DNA from: JBBQXY01 sp038209195
Lineage (GTDB): Bacteria; Chloroflexota; Ktedonobacteria; Ktedonobacterales; Ktedonobacteraceae
Direction of reading: 5' to 3'
Assembly: GCA_038209195.1 (NCBI GenBank)
Contig: JBBQXY010000006.1
Coordinates: forward strand, 1 to 64,000
DNA: 64,000 bases
The notes below the pieces were generated by a model. The model was not told where the DNA came from. It did no database searches and worked only from the letters and a program-made list of their open reading frames with translations. Below are positions 34,538-43,348 of this stretch, piece after piece; position 1 is the first letter of the stretch, and each line of letters opens with the position of its first letter. Made by a program: the position numbers and the translations under genes.

Positions 34538-35398
34538 CTATTTTCCTTTGACTATAATGACAATTGGTAGTTTAGCGATTGAGTCGATGGAGGCTTGCTG
34601 ACTGCCAGCTTTCACATAGAGGCCAGTTGAGGCACCTCCGTCGAGATTAAGTGCATTGTCAATCGCCAGGTCGGAGGTGGCGAGCAGATCGGCGAATTCA
34701 CCCAGCGTGAATGCCATGTTGGGGCTGACGATAAACAGTAGGCGGCCTTGTTTATCCACTGCGACGGCACTGCGGCGCGAACTGGCCGCGTTGGCATCAA
34801 ATTGGGTGGCTTTGCTATGCAAAAGTAGCATCGGTGAGGATTGGGTGGCTTGCTGCAACTGTTCATTGTTGGGGTCATACGGCTGATCGTGCAATGAACG
34901 GAGAGCGATAGTGCCATGTGTATCGACAGAAAGCATGCCGCCAAAGCCATTATACGATGAACCCGAGACTTGCCCGTTGGAAACGACTAGTGCGGTGGCA
35001 TTATTCTGATTATCGAAGTAGCCACCGTTGATGATAGCGGTCGCCTGTTCCTTTTGCATCCAGTCGCTCAACAATAGTGGGTCGGATGGCTGGTAGGCAA
35101 CACTTAATTTGACATAATGTAAATCGAAACGCACAATGGTGACGGTATCTTCATTGTTGCCGGGACTTTTCCAATCTTCATAACGTATCTCGACTCCTGT
35201 CGAACCCTTGTACCAGATGTTCATTTGTGGCGTACCTTGTGCTCCCGCGACGTTGGTAGGAGGTGAAGTGATAGGTGTGCCGTTGATCGAAACAGAAGGT
35301 ATCACGTCGCATGATAGTAACGAATATGCTGTCAGGCAGAGGAGAAGACAGAGCTGCATAAAGTGTTTTTTTACATAAAGTGTTTTTAATACGGGCAT
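34538..35398 (-). CDS. Phosphodiester glycosidase-like (NAGPA/DUF2233) lipoprotein
   Basis: A 286-residue protein of the NAGPA fold, whose characterised relatives remove N-acetylglucosamine from phosphodiester-linked sugars. An N-terminal hydrophobic signal ends in LLSC, a likely lipobox. Family landmarks are ATAIINGGYFD, the NGQVSGS turn and the C-terminal ALNLDGGASTGLYV. Outside-facing and lipid-anchored. ATG with AAGGA about nine bases upstream. A TTG one codon earlier is open but unnecessary. Its target may be a cell-surface polymer. The polysaccharide locus nearby makes that plausible but does not prove it. Confidence 0.85.
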   Translation of the reverse strand: MPVLKTLYVKKHFMQLCLLLCLTAYSLLSCDVIPSVSINGTPITSPPTNVAGAQGTPQMNIWYKGSTGVEIRYEDWKSPGNNEDTVTIVRFDLHYVKLSVAYQPSDPLLLSDWMQKEQATAIINGGYFDNQNNATALVVSNGQVSGSSYNGFGGMLSVDTHGTIALRSLHDQPYDPNNEQLQQATQSSPMLLLHSKATQFDANAASSRRSAVAVDKQGRLLFIVSPNMAFTLGEFADLLATSDLAIDNALNLDGGASTGLYVKAGSQQASIDSIAKLPIVIIVKGK

Positions 35399-35548
35399 CA
35401 AACGATTTCCTTATCTATTGGTATATCTGCTACCATCTCAGAATTTTCATAGAGGCTCATTGTGAGCGTAGTATGGCTTATCTCCCTTGGCTCGTCAAGA
35501 GTAGTTTTATCAATATGATGACCGTTTTAGTGCTCTGTTTCACTTCAC

Positions 35549-35600
35549 ATGACAAGCGGGGATGCAGGTGGCGACCGCCACTTGCATCCCCGCTTGTCAT
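35549..35600 (-). terminator. 25-bp hairpin after the secretion-type ATPase gene
   Basis: ATGACAAGCGGGGATGCAGG... pairs with one mismatch over 25 bases around a two-base loop. It lies immediately after the leftward ATPase gene, so it should end that transcript. Confidence 0.7.
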
Positions 35601-35604
35601 TCCT

Positions 35605-36441
35605 CTATTTTTCGTGCCGCCGTATTTCGTCAATGGCGACCTGCACCACCTGCACGTCAGCACCTTCTCCTCTGGCTAACTCTTGGAGGCAATTGGTACG
35701 TCGCTGGAGGGCAGCAGTAAAATTCTGGGGCGCGAGACCTGTCCAGTCTGCCAATTCATCGAGGACAGACTGACTTGCCTGTGCAAAAGTGTCAGTAGCG
35801 GCGTTCCAGCGTGAGAGCGGTAAGGGCGTGAGAGCTTCTGGATGCAGCGGATCCGGTTGGGTGGGCAAAATATGCGTTGATATCCAGCGCCGCAACGGGG
35901 ATTTCCCCTGTCCGATTAAGCCAACGTTCACAATGAGCCCTAAGCGGCGCAGGTCCTCACTGCGTAAGTGCAGATCGTGTTGGTAGAGGTGCAGAACATC
36001 ATCGATGGTATCGGCGTGGACAGTGGTAACAATGTGGTAGCCCTGGGCGGGTAAGGTCAGATAGCGTCGCGCTGCTGCTCCCCACATGTAGGTAGATTGA
36101 TGATCGCTTACCTCGTTGCAGACCGCATAGGTGGTAGTGGGCTTAACATCCGGTAGACGCGTAAAGTCAAAGGTCTCATATTTGCCAGACATATACGCCA
36201 GGGCGGAATTTGCCGGGAGAAACTGTAGCAGTGCGTTCATAACGGTCGATTTACCAGCCCCTGGTCGTGGTTCGGTTGGGCCAGCTATGGTAAGTGAAAC
36301 TCCATGCTCTAGCATCATCCATGTCAGAGCGACTGTCTCTGCATCGATGCTGTGCAGGGCGATGATTTGCGCTATAGAGAGTGCTTGTCTGGACGTAAAG
36401 TCTCTTTGCTCACGCTGATGTGCAGTATACAGATAAAGCAT
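35605..36441 (-). CDS. Short secretion/pilus-type ATPase (VirB11/TadA-like) with altered P-loop
   Basis: A 278-residue P-loop ATPase resembling the C-terminal motor domain of type II/IV secretion and Flp-pilus ATPases. The Walker A region reads GPTEPRPGAGKST (54-66): compared with the family GPTGSGKT, four residues (Glu-Pro-Arg-Pro) are inserted after GPT, while GAGKST is intact. The downstream stretch VTTVHADTIDDVLHLY matches the His-box region. The N-terminal domain is only about 45 residues. AAGGA precedes the ATG. No pilin or secretion gene is near, so it is an orphan in this window. Confidence 0.72.
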   Translation of the reverse strand: MLYLYTAHQREQRDFTSRQALSIAQIIALHSIDAETVALTWMMLEHGVSLTIAGPTEPRPGAGKSTVMNALLQFLPANSALAYMSGKYETFDFTRLPDVKPTTTYAVCNEVSDHQSTYMWGAAARRYLTLPAQGYHIVTTVHADTIDDVLHLYQHDLHLRSEDLRRLGLIVNVGLIGQGKSPLRRWISTHILPTQPDPLHPEALTPLPLSRWNAATDTFAQASQSVLDELADWTGLAPQNFTAALQRRTNCLQELARGEGADVQVVQVAIDEIRRHEK

Positions 36442-36474
36442 GCTTTCGTTTCCTTCGGGATTATTGTGTGTGTA

Positions 36475-37956
36475 TTATTTTTTAAAGAAGCACCGCGCAA
36501 ATATCACAATCAGACTCACCTCCATAATGAAGCCAACAAAACCCTCGATAACAGCAGTGAACGCTTGTGCTGAACTTAGTTCGATCTGGGCTGTGAAGAA
36601 TGAGCGTCCATGAAATGATGTTATGCTGACTATTAGCAATTGTTCCCATGAGAGATGCGTATCATAAACTGTGCCTTGCACAGAGTAGAGTAGCATGAAT
36701 GCAGCGATGACAAACACGTAAGCGAAGAGAGCACGTAAAGGCTTATAGCCATAGCCTGCGAGTAGATCGAGCAGCCATGAGAAGAGATAGTCTATCATCT
36801 TCTGTACCAAGCGTACTATACTCGTGCGACCTTTTCGTCTCAGTTGCAACATTTGCTTCCAAAGGACGCGCCGTTGCAGTACTTGCGCTCGATAGGCAAA
36901 TGGTACCGCTTCCTCATTCAACCCTTGCTCTTGTAACGCGATAGCGAGTTGGCGATACGCACGAACAGCACAGCGGTAATTATAGAGCCATTTCGTCTTG
37001 TGTGCTCTGCGCTCGTCGCCCAACATAGTCACCGCTTCCCACTGCGCAACCGAGAGATTCGCGCCTCCCCAATGGATATCGGCCAGTGAAACATAGCCAA
37101 ACTGCTCGTCACCAAGGACGATATCTTCCAGGATAGTTGCCGTATTGCAGAAGGCACCTTGCAGATTGGCAGGGGGCAAAACGTCCTTGTCCCACTGTCG
37201 TACACGCTTCAGGAAATCAGCGGGAGCAGGTTTACCTTTTAATGATGCACCGGCGAGATTGGCCTCTTCCAAATGTGCCTTAGCGAGGTTAGCGCCTTCG
37301 AGGTGTGCGCCTTCGAGGTTAGCGCCTTCGAGATGTGCGCCGAGGAGATTAGCGCCTTCGAGGTGCGCGCCTTCAAGATCGGCCCCTTCGAGATGTGCGC
37401 CCTCGAGATAGGCTCGTTCGAGAAATGCACCGCCCAGGAAACACTCTTCCATGTGGGCATCACCGAGCAACGCGTCCTCTAAGTGCGCACCGCCGAGATC
37501 GGCCCTGGCAAGATGGATACTTGCTGTAACACGTTGATTTGTCGTTGCAGAGGGATAGACGAGCCAATTTCTTCCGCCTACCAGGCGTGTCAGGGGCAAA
37601 TTGCTCAGGTTCACTTCTTGGAGATGTGTGCCGCGCAGGTCTAAGCCTAAAATCGTACCTGTGTGTTGGGGGGCGTCTCCTCGCTCTGTTGCTGAGAGTT
37701 GGTTTTCCTGAGTCGCCAACAGCCACTCGACATCGGCACGGCTCAGCTTGATATCGTGAAAGGGATAGATATCGGCGGCAATATTCGCTGTGGTAGCTCG
37801 AAGTCTGCCCAGATAAGCCTGGCGTTCGTTATCGATCTGCGGTTCAGTCCGCCACGGTGCGCCGGGCCAGACACATGGAGAAACAACGGATATCTGTTGA
37901 CTGCTCCGTTGTGAAGGGGACATGGTATATTCCTGTTCTGTCAATTGACCTGTCAT
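36475..37956 (-). CDS. Pentapeptide-repeat protein with C-terminal channel-like membrane domain
   Basis: A 493-residue protein. Residues about 148-245 are some twenty A[D/N/H]LxG pentapeptides (LEGAHLEGADLEGAHLEGAN pattern), which fold as a square right-handed helix. A second short block follows near 265-310. The C-terminal 100 residues hold two or three hydrophobic helices with SITSFHGRSFF between them, in the place where two-TM ion channels have a pore loop, but without a potassium-filter TVGYG. Similar repeat-plus-channel proteins occur widely with unknown function. Repetitive DNA (37240-37410) follows from the protein repeats. ATG behind GAAGGAG/AAAGGAG. Confidence 0.82.
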   Translation of the reverse strand: MTGQLTEQEYTMSPSQRSSQQISVVSPCVWPGAPWRTEPQIDNERQAYLGRLRATTANIAADIYPFHDIKLSRADVEWLLATQENQLSATERGDAPQHTGTILGLDLRGTHLQEVNLSNLPLTRLVGGRNWLVYPSATTNQRVTASIHLARADLGGAHLEDALLGDAHMEECFLGGAFLERAYLEGAHLEGADLEGAHLEGANLLGAHLEGANLEGAHLEGANLAKAHLEEANLAGASLKGKPAPADFLKRVRQWDKDVLPPANLQGAFCNTATILEDIVLGDEQFGYVSLADIHWGGANLSVAQWEAVTMLGDERRAHKTKWLYNYRCAVRAYRQLAIALQEQGLNEEAVPFAYRAQVLQRRVLWKQMLQLRRKGRTSIVRLVQKMIDYLFSWLLDLLAGYGYKPLRALFAYVFVIAAFMLLYSVQGTVYDTHLSWEQLLIVSITSFHGRSFFTAQIELSSAQAFTAVIEGFVGFIMEVSLIVIFARCFFKK

Positions 37957-37995
37957 CGCTCCTTTTCTCCTTCAAACTCCCTCTCGCATTGACAT

Positions 37996-38700
37996 TTAGA
38001 CTCCAGTGGGCTTAAACAGGACTTTTGGCGTATTAACCAGGATAAGTATATCATTAATACATGAACGGCTATCGATATAACGCATATCATACATTATACG
38101 CTCTTCGTAAGAGGTACGTTGTCTGCCACTGATTTGCCACAGACCAGTGATACCTGGTCGTACAGAGAGTCGCTTGGTGGCCCATTCACCGTAGCGTGGC
38201 AACTCACTTGGATGAATCATGCGTGGCCCCACCAGTGACATCTGCCCAAATAGGACGTTGAACAGTTGCGGTAATTCATCCAGGCTTGTTCTACGCAGAA
38301 AGTGACCGATGCGCGTGATGCGTGGATCATGTTCCAGCTTCATGTTCTGTTGAAATTTTTGCATGAGTTCAGGATGGGCTGCAAGATATATATCTGCATC
38401 GGGTATCATTGTGCGAAACTTTAGCGCATGGAAACGGCGACCGTGCAGACCAATAATCTCTCTAAAATGGAAGAGCTGACCACCATCATCGAATTTTATG
38501 CAGAGCATAATAATCAGAAAGACGGGAAGCAAAAACACTATACCCAGCAGTGATAAAATGATATCAAGTAGTCGTTTAGTTACATAATATACCATAGAGG
38601 GTTCATGAATGTGATAAGTATTTATACTTAGTGTGATTGCTTTTTGAGAAGCTGAACTTTGTTTTGGATGCGAAGGTGACGTAGTGGTGATATGCTCCAT
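37996..38700 (-). CDS. Sugar-phosphate transferase (polyprenyl-phosphate phosphoglycosyl transferase)
   Basis: A 234-residue monotopic phosphoglycosyl transferase that places the first sugar-phosphate on undecaprenyl phosphate to begin repeat-unit assembly. One N-terminal hydrophobic segment (about 44-67) is followed by the catalytic part: FHALKFRTM, then the Asp-Glu pair in RRTSLDELPQLFNVL, then SLVGPRM and the C-terminal PGITGLWQISGR. This is the minimal WcaJ/EpsL-type enzyme without the extra N-terminal membrane domain. It is the last gene in the leftward arm of the polysaccharide locus. Confidence 0.93.
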   Translation of the reverse strand: MEHITTTSPSHPKQSSASQKAITLSINTYHIHEPSMVYYVTKRLLDIILSLLGIVFLLPVFLIIMLCIKFDDGGQLFHFREIIGLHGRRFHALKFRTMIPDADIYLAAHPELMQKFQQNMKLEHDPRITRIGHFLRRTSLDELPQLFNVLFGQMSLVGPRMIHPSELPRYGEWATKRLSVRPGITGLWQISGRQRTSYEERIMYDMRYIDSRSCINDILILVNTPKVLFKPTGV

Positions 38701-38883
38701 GCCTATGTGCCTCTCAATCCTGTCTGCCTAAACTGGTACTATAGTGCTATCCCCACTTCTAACAGACCCATCTCTTGCACACTTCTACAGTGTAGTCGAT
38801 AGGTCTGTAGTTAGCAGTAGCGAAAAGGTTAAGATGTGATTAAGAGTGCGTTAAATATGTTAAGATTTCTCTCTTGCAGCGTT

Positions 38884-39837
38884 TTATATATCCCATCCGA
38901 AATCAACGCCAAGGAAGTCATAGAGACGAGCATTGTGTGGTTTGAAATACTCGATGAGACGCTCTCGTAGTGCCGGGTCCATTGTGGTGAAGTACGTATT
39001 ATGGCTATACTGCTTGTATGCCTGTTTCCTCAGTTGCGGTTCCGTTTCAGGGAGCTGCAGAAAAGCCGCTACGCGCTTGAAGGCCGTAACCGGATCGGCA
39101 TAGAACTCTTCACTCTTGAGGATCAAGAATTGTTCGCGTGGAAATAAGCTCATCCAGGGCTGCAATTGCTCAACATACTTTCCGCGGCTTAGATAGCTGC
39201 GGTGTGTGTAGGTATCGCTGTAATACTGTTCATCTTGCAGAATCTTTGTGCGCTCCTGGTTTGTTCGTTCTTCCTCGCCCTCGATAGCCTCTGCGAAGGA
39301 TAAGCTTTCATGCCCCAGTTCAATAGCGTGAAAGTATTGCGAATAGGCGCGATCCACGGGATTGCGCAATAGCACGATGAGCTTGACGTGTGGAATGATC
39401 TGGGCTACACGCTTGGGAGCATGTGGGTAAAACAAGTATGAGGAACTGGCTTCTCCTGTGAGCAATGCTTGTCGGCGCAAGTGCTGCCTAGCGTATCTTT
39501 CAATGCTCGTCGGAAAGTGACCGCGATACCATCTCAGGCCCTTGTTAAACTTCTTTTCAAAAAAATGCGTATCCGTGGTGGTGGCGGGCGTGATGCAGGG
39601 ATGTGTTTGTAGGTAGTGATAGAGGGCCGTCGTACCACCGCGCTGTGTACCAATGAGCAGAAAATCAGGCAGGAGCCGCCACGGACTGGACATACCGCGA
39701 TAGATTTTCCCCAGCAGGGGAACCTGGCTGATGTTGCGTGCCCTCATGGTAAGAGGATCGAGTACGCCAAAATCTGTAGACGCACCGTCGGTCACTTGCG
39801 TCTCTGCAGTACTGCTGGTTTCAGGAAACGTGCTCAT
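38884..39837 (-). CDS. Sulfotransferase, copy 4 of a tandem set
   Basis: A 317-residue PAPS-dependent sulfotransferase of the carbohydrate (heparan/chondroitin-like) type that moves sulfate to a hydroxyl or amine of a glycan. The 5'-phosphosulfate loop is LIGTQRGGTTALYHYL and the 3'-phosphate loop VLLRNPVDRAYSQYFHA. It ends in the shared tail HNARLYDFLGVDFGWD. A longer frame reaches 40056, but those extra residues lie wholly over the preceding gene in another frame. The ATG starts one base after that gene's stop (TAAAATG), so translation is coupled. Substrate unknown. Confidence 0.88.
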   Translation of the reverse strand: MSTFPETSSTAETQVTDGASTDFGVLDPLTMRARNISQVPLLGKIYRGMSSPWRLLPDFLLIGTQRGGTTALYHYLQTHPCITPATTTDTHFFEKKFNKGLRWYRGHFPTSIERYARQHLRRQALLTGEASSSYLFYPHAPKRVAQIIPHVKLIVLLRNPVDRAYSQYFHAIELGHESLSFAEAIEGEEERTNQERTKILQDEQYYSDTYTHRSYLSRGKYVEQLQPWMSLFPREQFLILKSEEFYADPVTAFKRVAAFLQLPETEPQLRKQAYKQYSHNTYFTTMDPALRERLIEYFKPHNARLYDFLGVDFGWDI

Positions 39838-39838
39838 T

Positions 39839-40789
39839 TTATTTATCCCAGCCGAAATCGACGCCCAGAAGGTCGTAAAGGCGAGCATTATGTGGCTTGA
39901 AATACTCGACCAAACGCTGACGCATGGCTGGCTCCATTTTGGCGGAGTAAATGTTATTGTTATACTGCTTGAAGGCCGGCTTTTCCACTGCCAACTCCAT
40001 CGCGGGGAGGTTGAGAAAGGCCAAAACCTGGTTAAAAACAGCGGCAGAGTCGGCATAGAACTCTTCGCTCTTCAGGATTAAGAACTGTTCGCGTGGGAAC
40101 AGGCTCATCCACATTTGTAATTGATCAACATAAATGCCCTTGGTGAGGTAGCTGCGGTGCTTAAATTCTTCGCTATAATAGTGCGGGTCTTGCCGTATCT
40201 TTTCCTGTTCGCGTGCGGTTCGTTCTTCCTCGTCCTCGATGGCCTCTGTGAAGGATAGTGTTTCATGCCCCAGTTCGACCGCGTGATGATATTGAGAATA
40301 AGCACGGCTGACTGGGTTGCGTAACAGGGCGATGAGCTTGACATGTGGTACGGCCTGGGCCACGCGTTTGGCAGCGTATGGATGAAACAGGTACGAGGGA
40401 CTGGCTTCTCCCGTGAGCAATGCTTGTCCACGGACACGTTGCGCGTAATAGTGTTCGATTCTGGTCGGGAAGTGACCGCGATACCATGCCAGACCTTTCG
40501 CATACTTCCGATCAAAGAAATGTAAATCCTTATTGACGGCGGGCTGGATGCAAGGATGGTCTTCCAGGTAGTGGAAAAGGGAGGTGGTACCGCCCCGCTG
40601 CGTGCCAATGACTAGGAAATCAGGTAGCATGCGGATAGGATGAGTGATGCCTCTATAGAATTTGTCTGGCAAGGGAATCGGAATGCTGGTGTTTATTTCC
40701 CTGGCGGCGGCGTCCTGCTGTGCTGAGGATGCCCTCCCCTTGGAAGTGCGAGTATCCGCTGACCCTGTAGTATCAAGAGAAGATTTCAT
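39839..40789 (-). CDS. Sulfotransferase, copy 3 of a tandem set
   Basis: A 316-residue sulfotransferase close in sequence to its neighbours, with VIGTQRGGTTSLFHYL and ALLRNPVSRAYSQYHHA as its PAPS-binding loops and the common C-terminal tail. The middle section (HFPTRIEHYYAQRVRGQALL) differs from the paralogues where acceptor specificity usually lies. No clear ribosome site precedes the ATG. It is followed by copy 4 with a one-base gap, and 125 bases separate it from copy 2. Confidence 0.88.
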   Translation of the reverse strand: MKSSLDTTGSADTRTSKGRASSAQQDAAAREINTSIPIPLPDKFYRGITHPIRMLPDFLVIGTQRGGTTSLFHYLEDHPCIQPAVNKDLHFFDRKYAKGLAWYRGHFPTRIEHYYAQRVRGQALLTGEASPSYLFHPYAAKRVAQAVPHVKLIALLRNPVSRAYSQYHHAVELGHETLSFTEAIEDEEERTAREQEKIRQDPHYYSEEFKHRSYLTKGIYVDQLQMWMSLFPREQFLILKSEEFYADSAAVFNQVLAFLNLPAMELAVEKPAFKQYNNNIYSAKMEPAMRQRLVEYFKPHNARLYDLLGVDFGWDK

Positions 40790-40914
40790 GAAAAGTGATG
40801 TGTAACGCGGAGCCTCCCTGGTAAAACAAGACGGGGAGAGGATGCGCCACTGCTCCTTTCGTTTAGTTGTTGTATACGCAATTACTTGGTTTCATCAAAG
40901 TATGCGAAAAAATG

Positions 40915-41862
40915 TTAGTGATCCCAGCCGAAATCGACGCCCAGGAAGTTGTAGAGGCGAGCATTGTGCGGCTCAAAGTACTCGACCAACCGTTGGCGTA
41001 GCGCAGTATCCATGCTGGAGTACGTCGTGTTGTTATATTGTTTATACTTCTGCTCTTTCATTCCCTGCTCTGGCACATCTAAAAAGGTCAGAACCTGTTT
41101 GACGCTGCTGGCAGGGTCGGCATAGAACTCTTCACTTTTGAGAATCAAAAACTGTTCACGCGGGAACAGGCTCATCCACGTTTGTAATTGGTCAATATAG
41201 ATGCCGCGACTCAGGTAGCTCAGGTGCTTAAATGCATAGCTTTCATACTGCTCGTCCTGCATAATCTTGGCACGCTCTCTGGCTGTGCGCTCCTCTTCAT
41301 CTTTGATAGCTGCCTCAAAAGGCAATGTTTCAAGGCCGAGCTCAACTGCATGATAGTATTGCGAGTAGGCGCGATCCACGGGGTTACGTAGCAGGACAAT
41401 GAGCTTGACATGGGGCAGTGCCTTGGCTATCCGTCGTGGCACATGGGGGTGAAACAGGTACGAAGGGCTGGCTTCCCCTGTTACAAAAGCTTGCTTATTG
41501 ACGCGTTGTTCATACAGTCTTTCGAGCCCGGTCGGAAAGTGACCACGATACCATGCCAGACCCTTGTCGAATCTGCGATCAAAGAAATGTATTTCCTTCG
41601 TTGTGGCAGGGGCGATCGAGGGCAACTCTTCTAGATAGTGATAGAGAGAAGTTGTGCCACCGCGTTGTGTGCCAATAACCAGGAAATCGGGCAGTAGCCG
41701 CAGTGGGCTAGTCATTCCGCGATAGATTTTCGCGATCAGCGGAGTTTCGCTCTCCCTCTGCATTCCTTTGAGAGGCCTAGCGGACTGCTCTTGTGCAGAG
41801 GATATCGCACCTCCAAAAGATGGGCCTTCCGTCGTTTTAGAAGTATTGGTAGACGTATTCAT
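40915..41862 (-). CDS. Sulfotransferase, copy 2 of a tandem set
   Basis: A 315-residue sulfotransferase. PAPS loops are VIGTQRGGTTSLYHYL and VLLRNPVDRAYSQYYHA, and the tail ends NARLYNFLGVDFGWDH. The frame is open from a TTG at 41883, but the ATG used here has AAGG seven bases upstream and is the better start. Predicted cytosolic: there is no signal or membrane segment, so sulfation would occur before export of the repeat unit. Confidence 0.88.
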   Translation of the reverse strand: MNTSTNTSKTTEGPSFGGAISSAQEQSARPLKGMQRESETPLIAKIYRGMTSPLRLLPDFLVIGTQRGGTTSLYHYLEELPSIAPATTKEIHFFDRRFDKGLAWYRGHFPTGLERLYEQRVNKQAFVTGEASPSYLFHPHVPRRIAKALPHVKLIVLLRNPVDRAYSQYYHAVELGLETLPFEAAIKDEEERTARERAKIMQDEQYESYAFKHLSYLSRGIYIDQLQTWMSLFPREQFLILKSEEFYADPASSVKQVLTFLDVPEQGMKEQKYKQYNNTTYSSMDTALRQRLVEYFEPHNARLYNFLGVDFGWDH

Positions 41863-41955
41863 ATGGGTGCCTTGTAGGGCCAACTCTTTGTCAACGCGAG
41901 ACAGGGAGAGTATGCGCTACAGCTCCTTTCGTGTTAGTATAATCAAAGCAAGAGA

Positions 41956-42852
41956 TTACTTATCCCAGCCGAAATCGACGCCCAGGAAGTCGTAAAGACG
42001 AGCATTATGCGGCTTGAAGTAATCTGCCAGGTAGTTTTTCATTGCTGGGTCCAGCTTCGGCGTGACTCCCTTGTTCCGATAGCCCTTTTTACTTGGTCTT
42101 CTGTAATTCTTGAATTCCTGGTTGAGCTCACCAGTGGGTACGCCGAGAAACTCTAAAGACTTTTTGACAACGCCGGCCGGATCGCTATACAAGTCTTCAC
42201 TTTTGAGGACAAGCATTTGCTCGCGGGGATAATAGCGCAACCAGTTTTGTAATTGATCGACATAGACACCGCGCGTGAGGTAAGAAAAATGCCGGAAGCT
42301 TTCGCTGTAGTAGTTTTCGTCTTGGAGCATTTTTTCGTATTCGCCAGCCAGCCTGTCCTGCTCGCCTTTGATGGCGTCTTCAAATGACCAGGTTTCAAAG
42401 CCGGCCTGTTTCTCAATCCAGTACTGAGAGTAAGCTCTTTCAACGGGATTGCGTAAGAGCGCAATGAGCTTGACATGTGGCACAACCTCGAACGTCCTTC
42501 TGGGCGTATGCGGATACAAAATGTAATACGGGGTGCCTTCTCCTGTCAAGAGGTCTTTTTTGAAGACGCTTTTGACATACTGTTTTTGTAAAGAAGTGTG
42601 GAACTGTGTTCTGTACCATGCAGGGCCTTTGGCAAAATGTTCATCGAAAAAATGCGGCTCTTTAGTAAAAGCCGGCACAATACTGGGATGTTCGGTCAGA
42701 TAGTAATAGAGGGAAGAAGTTCCACAGCGCTGACCGCCAATAATTAAAAAATCCGGCAGGAGCCGCAGCTGATGGGTTATACCTCTATAAGCCTGTAAGG
42801 AAAAGTTTACGGAAGTCCTGGTATAAGACTTCGCGGTTTTGAGTATGTTCAT
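41956..42852 (-). CDS. Sulfotransferase, copy 1 of a tandem set (most divergent)
   Basis: A 298-residue sulfotransferase and the first gene of the leftward series. The 5' loop is IIGGQRCGTSSLYYYL (Cys where the others have Gly) and the 3' loop ALLRNPVERAYSQYWIE. The tail NARLYDFLGVDFGWDK is kept. A basic insert near KGYRNKGVTPKL is unique to this copy. GAGGAG ten bases upstream favours this ATG over one eight codons earlier. The divergence suggests it modifies a different position or sugar. Confidence 0.88.
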   Translation of the reverse strand: MNILKTAKSYTRTSVNFSLQAYRGITHQLRLLPDFLIIGGQRCGTSSLYYYLTEHPSIVPAFTKEPHFFDEHFAKGPAWYRTQFHTSLQKQYVKSVFKKDLLTGEGTPYYILYPHTPRRTFEVVPHVKLIALLRNPVERAYSQYWIEKQAGFETWSFEDAIKGEQDRLAGEYEKMLQDENYYSESFRHFSYLTRGVYVDQLQNWLRYYPREQMLVLKSEDLYSDPAGVVKKSLEFLGVPTGELNQEFKNYRRPSKKGYRNKGVTPKLDPAMKNYLADYFKPHNARLYDFLGVDFGWDK

Positions 42853-43348
42853 TTGTTGCTTGCTCCTCTTGTCCATGAAGGAAGATTGGTTAGATTTCGC
42901 ACCGCTACTTTTATAATAGAGACCATAGCATAGTCGATGAATGTAAATATCAAAATGAATGGCCGGTTATGAAGTGGTTGTAATCAGTATAATAGGGTTA
43001 TGAAATGATAACCGCCTCTGGAAATGCCATTTTGAATAGTGTACCAGTTGGTAGCAATGTTACTAGTAATACGTTATCTCGTTTTGCTTTTACGGCAGGA
43101 GTCCTATTGATGTTCATCTTTGTTATTTGGTGAAAGATGTGTCGTTTGTATATGTAAAGCGCATTCCGACGATCAGACTAAACTTTCGCCTAGGTTTGCC
43201 GATAGACTATTCTTAAAGGTACAAATAAGAGAGGCCTTTTTCCAGCAGTGAGTAGTAGCGAGTTGCAAATGAACCAACAACACGAGAAACTATACCATCA
43301 TTCTTCACAGGGAGGCCAGAAGATCATCAGTATACGGAGGTACGAGCT
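42853..43348. other. Divergent intergenic region of the polysaccharide locus
   Basis: About 500 AT-rich bases from which the two arms of the locus diverge. It should contain both promoters. A TATAAT at 42988-42993 (plus strand) and a TATTAT around 42910 (minus strand) are candidates, but neither has a good -35. No repeat, hairpin or small gene stands out. Confidence 0.45.

Noticed and set aside
37240..37410. CRISPR-like short repeats
   Set aside because: The repeats are 15-base units without unique spacers and encode the pentapeptide repeats of the gene on the minus strand.
39838..40056. 73-residue N-terminal extension of the fourth sulfotransferase
   Set aside because: It overlaps the upstream sulfotransferase in another frame. 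The ATG one base after that gene's stop gives the family's normal length.
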